Assembly (NCBI GenBank): GCA_960531495.1
Contig: OY482853.1
Coordinates: 186,001 to 250,000 of the forward strand
Direction of reading: 5' to 3'
Length of the DNA stretch: 64,000 nucleotides
Source: Zeus faber
Lineage: Eukaryota > Chordata > Actinopteri > Zeiformes > Zeidae
Part shown: positions 26,301 to 37,100 of the stretch, piece after piece
How positions within the stretch are numbered: position 1 is the first letter of the stretch
Layout: the number at the start of each line of letters is the position of its first letter
Program-made: the position numbers and the translations under genes
Notes under the pieces: generated by a model
Told to the model about the DNA's origin: nothing
Databases searched by the model: none
Seen by the model: only the letters and a program-made list of their open reading frames with translations

Positions 26301-27175
26301 TTTTATAGAAATGTAATTCAGTTCAAGTCAATCAATTGATCCATAAATAAATAATTTAATACATTTTCACTTGTTTGGTTTCGAAATTTCTTGACATATA
26401 GAAATTTTCATTAGTTGCTGTGGTGAACTTAAAAAAACCCACTAGATTTCCCATAATGTGTGGTCAGAATACATCTCTCTACATTCTACTGCATCGTTCA
26501 AGAGCTATTGTTGCCACGTTGAAGCTTGTACTCTCTATTACTGTAGTATTAAATCAGTATTGGCCTATAGAAACCTTGACGGAGGCCTTGAGGATGTCCA
26601 GCGAGCCGTTCTCGTAGCAGACGGTCCTGGAGGTATTGCCCATCAGCTTCCCGTCGGGGCTCACCCAGTGGGTGGATGGCTCTGGGTCCCCCACCGAGCG
26701 GCAGCGCAGACTCACCTCCTGGCCCTCCATCACGAACATCTTGGAGGTGTGGCGCGTGATCATTGGGGGCTCGCACACAAACTCCTCCTGTGGAAGAGGA
26801 CATGGCGAGAGTCTGTCTATCCATCTGACTGTCTGACTGTCTGTCTATCAGTCTCTCTGTCTGACCCTCTGTCTATCTGTCTGGGTCCATCTGTCTGACC
26901 CATTGTCTATCAGTCTGTCTGTCTGTCCATCTGACCCTCTGTCTATTGGTCTGTCTGTATGCCTGTCTGCTTGTCTGACCATCTGTCTGTCTCTCTGTCT
27001 GTCTGTCTGTCTGTCACAGCCATTGTAAGTCGCTTTGGATAAAAGCGTCTGCCAAATGACTAAATGTAAATGTAAATGTAAATCAATCACCAACTCTTCT
27101 ATAACAACAGACCAGCAGTCTCCCATATAGAAAGGTGATTCCCTCCTTTATCCTCCAGTTAGATCAAATCCTGAG

Positions 27176-27222
<47 letters not shown>

Positions 27223-28106
27223 TCGAATGAATTCCACACTGGATGTAAAACCACCTCAGTGTCCACCAATCAGACATCCCAAAATTCATTCCTCGCTCGT
27301 GTTACTGTGCTTTTGTTACTGGCCAGAGTGGGTCGGTGAGTAACAAAAGCACAGTAACAAAACAACAAATCCTGGTTCGATCCGCAGCTCCTCCTGGAAA
27401 GACATTGAAGTGTCCTTGTACAAGACTGTGAACCCCTAACTGTGAGCACCTTGCAAGGCTGCTGCTGCCATCAATGTATGAATGTGTGTGAATGGGTGAA
27501 TGTGAAACACACACTGTGAAGAGATTTGAGTCGTATGACTAGAAAAGCACTATATAATTACACTCCATTTATCATTTAGAAAATATGAATCCAATAAATA
27601 AAAATGATTTCAAGGCTGGACAAGACATTTGCTGCCATTTATTGGTATGCACACTTTTTCAGTCCATTGACACAACCCATATTAGTAAATGAGACCAAGA
27701 AAAGGTTCCAGATGCTTTTCTTGCGTTGGATTTAGTACTAACCAGGGTTAACCAACGCTGACCAGGGATTGCCAGCAGGCCCCTGCAGAGACATTAAGAG
27801 GGGAAGGGTGAGATGGACGCCTGTGATCTGCGCTCTGCTGGGTGCACATTGCGGGCGCACCGAGGATACGTTCCTCATGAATATGCATATCTTTCCCAGA
27901 CAATCCGCTACCTCCATGCCCATTCACCCTTAAATAAAACCTGTGCCTGATAAAAAGGGCACCATGGGGCAAAGGGCCACCCCCCCCCCCCCCCTGCACG
28001 GGCCTGATTACCAGGGCAAGTCAAGGCTAACCAGGCATAGAGAAGAAGAGAAGAGAGAAGAATCTTCAATCGTCACACAGCACGCCACTACAACACATGC
28101 ATTCAT

Positions 28107-28176
<70 letters not shown>

Positions 28177-31100
28177 ACACACACACACATACTCCTTCCT
28201 CTGGAGGGGTAACCAGGGGCAGTGGGCAGCATTCAACGACGCGCCCGGGGACCTGGTTACATACAGTATGTCCGTCGCTGGTCACACGACGGCCCCTAAT
28301 TGGGAGATAACCTGCTGGAGCACGGTGCCAACAGTGCCGCCAACAGGGCTGACCAGGGATAGTCTGGCTGACCAGGGCCTGTACTCCAACCGTGCTGCTC
28401 TTGAATAAAATGTTTTTGTGGTATTTCTCTGGTTTTCCCAGTGGTACAATCCAGTTCATTTCTTTTAGAATGTTTTCAGCTTAGGTGTCAACTCTCTCAG
28501 CACTGGGATGCTTTCATGCATGAATGTGATATTAATATTGTATGAATATAACTGGCCAGGTCTTCAGGTGTGGTGAAGGTCTCTGGATCATCCTTTTTAG
28601 CATGTTAATCCTCTTACAGATATCCTACAACAGCTATCTGCAGGAGGTCCTAAACTCTGTGCCTCTCTGGGGCTTCCTCTCCGAGTTAATACCTTAAATC
28701 CATAATCATGTTAAAGTAGATTTCTACTTCTCATGGAGCTATAGCCCAGTGTGAGATCCTGGTGATTAGATCTGAGACTCTCAGATTAACATGTTGTACA
28801 AATTACTTTCCATTCCATTCCATTGGAATGTGACAACACAGAGCTCAAACAGGCTATCAATAGGTCGTTTTCTTCTCGGTTTTTCCTCAGTGAAACAAGA
28901 TTCAAGTGTCGTTTTTAAGAATGAACACTTGCTTACCTACAACATCAAAACTGCAACTTTACAGCAGCAAACCCATAAAGGACTTATGTGTCCCACCGGA
29001 TGCTGAACCAGATTGTGAAGGTGAACATGAGAGCTGCTGCCCTTTAAGGCCCTTTAAGAGACGGCCCACCTGTTCACTCAAACAAGCATTTATCCCCTTT
29101 CCAATGACTTGACTCATCTGCACTGAGAACATTCTGCTGTGCTCTGTATGTGTTTGCTTTTTGTTTGTTGTACTGCAAATGTATTTGTGCACCATTCTTC
29201 TTTTCCTCCTAGCTACAAATCTTCCCAACAGGATGAATAACGTTAACTGAACTGAACAAACTGAACATAATGGAAGAGTCATCTTCCATTTTCTCTCTTG
29301 GTTCAAAACATTTTTGAGATGTCCAAGCCTTCAAACAAACTAAAACAACATTGGTATATTATTATTATTAAAGTTTCTCCCTGAAACCCATCAAACAGAT
29401 ACCGCAGATACTAGATATATAATGTATTACAAACAACATAGTGATAAATGTTGCTCTTCAGGATACCAACAAACAACAGAACAATCCTTCCTCATGACGA
29501 GAACGCAGAGGTGTTGGATAGTCTACTCCATGATAATACTGTGTCCTGTGTTACTGTCTATCCTGTATTTAAATCTGATGAACATTTAGTCATTTAGCAG
29601 ACGCTTTTATCCAAAGCGACTTACAATTTTTCAAACACCGATGGACGCAGCCATCAGGAGCAATTAGGGGTTAAGTGTCTTGCTCAAGGACACTACAGCA
29701 TGCTAGCAGGAGGAGCCTGGGATCGAACCAGCAACCTTTTTGATTATTGGACGACCAGCTCTACCTCCTGAGCTACCATCCCCGAATGAAGCCACAGGGT
29801 TCTCTCACCTCTCTGATGGTCCAGAAATACTTTCCAGCCAGGTCTTTGGGTGACGCACAGGTTTCCAGGTCATCCTCCCTGGTCAGCCTCCGCAGCCACA
29901 CCAGCTCACAGTTACAGTGTAGAGGGTTCCCCCCGAAGCTCAGGACCAGGGCAGTGAGGGGGGAGCCCTTCATCTTGGCATAGACTGGGATCCTCAGGAA
30001 CAGGGGGTCTGGAGGGATCTTCTTCAGCTTGTTGGAGGTCATGTCCAGTCTGAATAGAACAATATGGAAACTGTTTTGTCATTTCTGCTCCAAGTAGCTT
30101 GCCGTACTTCACTAACTGGCAGATGCTTAGTTTTTGAGTCAGATAATGTTCTGTTGTTGTTGCTCCTACTGAAACATCATATGAATCACTTCTTCTTCTT
30201 CTTATTGCAAAAAGGTTTATGATGGCTCAACTTCTTTTACTTCCACCCATAAATAGATATGGGCAATTAATATGGTTCGAAGTTTGCATTTAAATCTTTG
30301 TGAACACCAGAAATGTAATCCAAAACCATTTACACAACCAATATCAGTGCAAGAGGCATTGTAAAGTTGCTCTCAAAATGTATACAGCTAAATTCTCAAA
30401 CTCTCACAGCTAAATTAAGTGTCAAAATGAAGATGTTTGATTGAGAAAGATAATCCCGTTAATCCAGTAACGTGGCTCAGTTGTCCACACTCCATCTCTC
30501 CGTCTCAGCTCCGCTTCTTCAGAGCCAAGATCAGTGCTAAATGGCCTTTCAACAACCTCCCAGCAGCTTTGTTAGCCACCACCCTGCTCTCTCTCTCTCT
30601 CTTTCTCCCCCTCTCTCTCTCTCTCTCTCTCTCTCTCATTCCTCTTAACTTGCTTTCCATCATTCTGCCTTGATCTTTCTCTTTGACCTTCAACTGTCCC
30701 TCTTTCTCTCTGCTCATCTTTCTGCTGTAAATCTCCTTCTGTTCCTCTCTTTGGGAACAGAACATTCACCAACTATGGTGAAATAACTATGTAAATACAC
30801 ATGATATAGAGAAACATGCAAATAAAGTACACACTGGAAATACTCCTGCCTGTACTGTATATGGGGATATAACAATATATTACTAAATACTGGAATAACT
30901 GTTGAACAAGTTTCATTTTGTAGTTTTTGGTTCTGTCTACCTCTGTTGTTACATGTTTTAACAGTCTGAGTTCTTCCGCCATCTTTCTCTCGACTGTGAT
31001 AAACACTTTGAGATTAAATGTTCTTATTCTAAATGGCATAATGAAATACTGTAATGAGACAAAGCAGAAGCTGTTTGTTTTCTGTTATTCCCACCAGCCG

Positions 31101-34100
31101 CTCCACAACCAACCAGAAGCTGCGATGAATAAATGGGAGTTAATGGCTCTCTGGAGCAGCTCAGCACATGGAAGTTTCTTCTTGGACAGTTTCCAGTGGC
31201 GTTTCCTCTCCAAAGGGAACGCCGCTGGAAACTGGGAGCATCCCAGTAGAACCAAAAAATGATGGTTCCACTGGACGATTCCCAGTAGGACCAGTGGTTG
31301 CGGGGCTCAGACCTGGCCAGCTTGTGCAGGTTGGAGAAAATTCCCTCAGGGACACTCTCAATCAGGTTGTGGTCCAGACTCAAGGTATTGACGCTGACTA
31401 GCAGAGCGATGGTCTCCCATGGGACGTCTACCAGGTTGTTGTAGCTCAGGTCCAGGTCCTCCAGAGTCTCCAGGAAGTCCTTGAGAGAGAGGGGGGTGGG
31501 GGAGGGTGGGGGTGGAGGGGAGGGAAAGGGAGAGAGAGAGAGAGAAAACAAGGGTTAGAGAGTGTTTGATTTAATGGGTGGGAGGGGGGTGTTTAAATAG
31601 TTAGCAGCTGCAGCACTAACGAATGTAGCATCGGCAACAGACAAAATGGGTAACTGACTCTTCTACATCATACAGATGTACATGTTGTTTCCTTGCAGTG
31701 GAATGGTGCATTGTGGGCGTTTTTATTGGAGTGACCCGTGTTTTGCTGTATTTTGGGTCTTTCGGAGCGCATTACCTGGAAGGCGCCTTCAGAGACGCTG
31801 TGCAGCTGGTTGTTGGCTAGGATCAGGTGGCGCAGGTTGACCAGACCCTGGAAGTGGGAGTCGTCCAGTGTGGTGAGGCGGTTAGCGTCCATGTGCAGCG
31901 CGTGAAGATCCTGCAGGTCGGCGAAGGTGTAGGGTCTGATCTGACTGATGGTGTTCCTGCTGAGGGTAAGGTGGATCTGAGGGAGGGGGGGGGTGGGTTC
32001 TTTAGTAAAACAAAACTAGATTTACATGATTTCAACTGATTCTTCAGTCAACATGAAAAGAAAGCAACAGAAAAAAGAGAAGATCACAAAGCTGAAATAT
32101 TCTCATATTCTTTGTGTTTTTGTTAGGACGCATGCGTCCTCGTCTCTGATTGGTCGATGATCTCACGATGCTCTATGACCTGTCCAGGGTGTCAAGGCGC
32201 CGCTGTGTCCTGCAGTGTGCTGCAGCGTCCAATATGTGGTGTAGTGAGATGTCCTGGTTAGGTCTGGGATCTGCATGTCATAATGTGTAATACTGAGTGG
32301 ATTCAGGAGAATGCACTATCAGTGCTGATCACAGAGGAGTTCTGGTATATTTCTGCAGACTTTGTTACATGGTATGGACCCCACTACTACGCCCCCTGGG
32401 GGAGGATGACCTTCATTCATGGTCCAGTTAATAGTTTCAAAGAGAAGAAAAAAATACATTAATTGCATGTTCAATGTGTAGCATGAAATATTTATTACAG
32501 CAAGATTTCATCATTAAATAATAAAAAATAAAATCCAACAATTTACTGACTGTGGTTTGCATTGTTGGGTCTGGTTCCGATGTAAGTTAGATAAAATTAT
32601 ATGAGATAAAATGATATTAGATGTAATGCGATTAGATAAAATTAGATTAATAATAATAATAATAATAATAATAACAATAAAAACAATTATGGCTTTAAAT
32701 TATATAGCGCCTTTCAAGGAACTAGCAGTCTAGTGACTCCGATTTGAGAAGCAGCAACATACATACAGCATCCTACCATGATCTGGAGGATCCACCCCAA
32801 CACATTAACTATGTCTAACATACATGTCTTTTTATTAGATAAGATGAGATAAGATCAAATTTGATACATTTAGATTAGATTGAATAAAACTATATCATAA
32901 AACAAGATAAAATGAGATGAGATGAGACTTCTCCCCTTTTCTACTAATCATCTCTGTAGGGAAATTCAGTCAGTAGAGAAATATACAAAATGCAATGTCA
33001 TTTGTTTGTGGTTGGAACAGAATGGACCAGAATCAAAAACTCAAAAATGTAAAATGAAAGTGACGCTAGAAGCAAACTTTCTGTTGGAGGAGACAGGAAG
33101 TTTCTCAAAGGAAAATTCCTGTCTCCTCCTTTAAGCTGCTAGATGGACAATCTAGAGTATGAAATCACTAGAATCATGAAGAGGAAGAGAGGACTTCCAG
33201 CTTTCCAATGCTCAGTTTGCTTAACACCTGTGTGCAAGTACAGTATTTTACGTATAAGATACTCCAGAGCAGGTTATTACTCAGAATGCACAGACTGCGT
33301 GTTTAACAAATGCACATGACTCCGGGGAAGATGTGGACCTCTGGCCCAGTTCATCAACAGTTGCCATTACATTTAATGATGTTGAAGTGGACCGTGTCCC
33401 ATTTCAGCTGTGCTGCGCTCCTGCAGGGGGCTAGCAGGTTAGCGAGAGTTCACTAAGTCATATGAAGGATGAAGATTCCTCTGGGGGATAAAGGTTCCTC
33501 TGGAGGATGAAGATTCCTCTGGGAGATGAAGGTTCCTCTGGAGGATGAAGATTCCTCTGGAGGATGAAGGTTCCTCTGAAGGATAAAGATTCATCTGGAG
33601 GATGAAGATTCCTCTGGAGGATGAAGGTTCCTCTGGAGGATGAAGATTCCTCTGGAGGATGAAGGTTCCTCTGGAGGATGAAGGTTCCTCTGAAGGATGA
33701 AGGTTCTTCTGGAGGCTGAAGGTTCCTCTGGGGGATGAAGGTTCCTAAGAAGGTTCCAGCAGTGTGGCCTTCATAGAGCTTCCTGTCCCTCACTGGGTGG
33801 GAAACATGAACCTAGTGAATTTCAAGAAAGTGTGACACCGAGCACCTTCAGGGGGTAAGGTGGGTTGTAACCAGAGGATCGCTGTCCCTGACTCCTCCTT
33901 GCAGCACGTCCATGTGTTCAAGTTCAAGTTCAAGTTCAAGAGATTACTTGTCACATACATAGAGCAAGACACTCTAACCCTAACCCGAAGAGTTCATTTA
34001 TGCCTTGATGGCTGCCGCACTCTCTTCCCAGAACACAGAGGAAGGTCTAACAAGCTAAACCTTGTCTGGAAAGATGGACAACTGCTCAGACTGTGACAGG

Positions 34101-37100
34101 GCAGTGGAGAGAAAGAAGAAGAAGAAGAAGAAGAAGGGGGGATGTAGAGTGTAGAGAGTAAGGTAGTTAGCATAGCATAGCACGACTAATGGTGCTTCAT
34201 GTCCTGGAGTCAAAGCAACTCCTCCACAACAACTGTGGGCGACTCAGAGCTTACGGCGTGTTGGTTCCTGAAGGGCTTTCTTCCCCTAGAAGCCATCACA
34301 TCATAAGTGACATAAGAATCAACTTCATACTCAACTGTATTGGGCCCACGGCTTCCACTTGTGACTGTGATGTTTTCAAGTTTCAAGAAGTTTATTTGTC
34401 ACATACATATACATACCGTCATACATATATGCAGTGAAATGTCAATGCAACGCACCCGGGTATTATGCACAATATGTTCTAGACTGAACACAGTAGCTAC
34501 CTAATTTGTACTTGACGAGCTAACTGAAACTAACTGATTCCCTAAACATAATGCAGTAAGTAAATAGAATAATATAGAATAAAATAAAATAAAATAACTC
34601 AAGAAAGTAATACAGCGTGCGGGTACAAAATAGAAATAAAGGGAATAGAATTATGTATATGGAATACGCTATTATGTATAAACTGTATGTATAAAAATAT
34701 GTGCATTAAAGTGGCATGTGAATAAAGTGAGGTAGTGTGTGTGGAGATATACAGCACAGTATACAACAGTACGACACAGCAATACAGTAATACCAAACAG
34801 AACAGCAATACGGCACAGTATGCAGTAACCTCTCCTAAAATCCAAAATCAGCTCCTTAGTTTTGCTGACGTTCTGGAGGAGGCTATTGTCTTGGCACCAG
34901 AGTGACAGGTCAGCCACCTCCTCGCGGTAGGCCTTCTCATCGCAGTCATTGATCAGGCCCACCGCGGCGATGTGGTCAGCAAACTTGATGATGGTGTTGG
35001 AGCTGGACCTGGCCACACAGTCATGTGTGTACAGGGAGTACAGTAGGGGGCTGAGGACGCAGCCCTGGGATGATCCTGTGTTCAGAGTAAGGGAGCTGGA
35101 CATGTGCCTCCCCACCCTCACCACCTGGGGTCTGGCTGTGAGGAAGTCCAGGATCAAGGCACAGGTGGGGACTATGGTATTGAAAGTTGAAGTATAATCG
35201 ATGAACAGCAGTCTCACATAGACCCCCTTCCGGCCATCAAGGTGCGTGAGCGTGGTGTGCAGTACCTGGGAGACTGCGTCATTCCATGGATCTGTTCTGC
35301 TGGTACGAGAACTGCAGCGGGTCCAAGGTGCGGGGGAGGGAGACGCAGATTAAATCCTTAATCAGCCTCTCGAAACACTTCATGAGCACTGAGGTGAGGG
35401 CTACCTGACGGTAGTCATTCAAGCGGGATGGAGAGGCGATCTTCGGCCAGGGAGGCGTTGAATATCGTAGTGAGCAACAGGACTAGCTGGTTAGCAGAGG
35501 TCTTCAGTACTCACCCAGATATGCCATCTGGGCCCGCAGCTTTCCTGGCGTTCACACCCATCAGAGCCCTCCTGACATCATGCTCAGACACTGAGAGTGC
35601 GCGCTCATCCCCAGCAATGTAAACTCCAAATAGCCGGCAAGCTAGCGGTGTTGTTGCCAGAACGAAACCGTGCATAAAAGCAGTTCAGTTCGTTGGCTAG
35701 GGAGGCGTCCACACTTGCGGCTGGGGAGGGGCTGCTGTTGTTGTTGGTAATAGTCCGCAGCCCCTGCCACAAGCGGCTGGTGTACCGTTGCTCCATCTGT
35801 AGCTCCACTGTGTCCCTGTACGTCCGTTTAGCATCCTTCACCGCCGCAGATTGTACGACGCGTCTTTGTAATTGTCCATTTCTCTGGATACAAGACTGTC
35901 GTTGTAAGTGGCCAAGCAAGCATTCAGAGCGCCAGGGATGGGTTTATCAACCTACGGTTTCTGGTTCGGAAATATCCAAACTTTCACTGTGGGAACGATG
36001 CTGTCCACTAACGCAGCTATGAAGCTCACAGCTAATTCCGTAAACTTGCTGACGTCACTGGAACTTGATTGGAACATGTCCCAGGCCTCTGATTGGTCCA
36101 ACCACCAGCTTTACGTCCCTCGTCACTACCGATTCACGCACGATGCGCGGCTTGTAAGCAGGAACCAGCGAAAGTTCTATCTCCCCTGGTGGCACAAGTA
36201 ATTAGAAGAAGAAAACTCTTTACTGATCACACAACACGCCACACTACAACACATGCACACACATACATATGCAGATGCTTTGGATGGTGGTCAGTGAAAT
36301 GTGGCCTCTGCATTTGACCCATCCTGGCTTGTCCTTCCCCCGGGTGGATGGCCAGGAGCAGTGGGGAGCATTCGATGACACGCCCGGGGACCTGGTTCCA
36401 AATGTCCATCACTGGTCAGACGATGATGTGTGCATGTTTTTGGTGGGGGTGCTTACTGATGTTAGATGGAGGAAACCCCATGTGAGCACGGGGAGAACAT
36501 GCAAACTCCACACAGAAAGGCCCCATATTGGGAGATAACCCGCCAGAGCAGGACCAAGGACCTTCTTGCTGTGAGGCAGCAGTGCAATGCACTGTGCCAC
36601 CGTGCCCAAGTAATGTGTTTATAGAAATTAGGCAGAACTTTTTGAAGGTTTGCCTTTTTAAAGTCCCCAGTCACTACCACAGCCGCGTCGGGATGTTCAT
36701 TCTGAAGTCCGGACAACACATCATGCAGGTCTGTTAGTGCTGTGTCGATGTTGCTTGTGGTGGAATATAAACGGCAGTGATGACAACGTGCTTAATTCCC
36801 AGGGGAGGTAGAATGGACAGAATGAGATGGTCAGCTGTTCCAGGTTCGGCGAGCAGGAGTGGGAGAGCGTCTTGGTGTTGTTGGGGTTACACCAAGGACT
36901 CAGGACTCGGCTGGACGTATGGCGTGGTCCAACACCAGCATGTTCAACCGTGTCTCCGTCAGGCAGAGAACGCAACAGTTTCTTGTATTTCGTTGGAATT
37001 TTATCCTCGCTCTAAGGTCATCCATCTTGTTCTCCAGGGACTGGACATTGCAAAGGAGGATGCTTGGCAGAGGTGGACGGTAAGGTTGCGTCCTCACTCT

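Noticed and set aside
31024-31262. Extra coding continuing past the exon 3 donor
   Set aside because: The frame past 31312 loses all family similarity, while the donor and the phase-matched exon 4 continue the LRFN sequence exactly.
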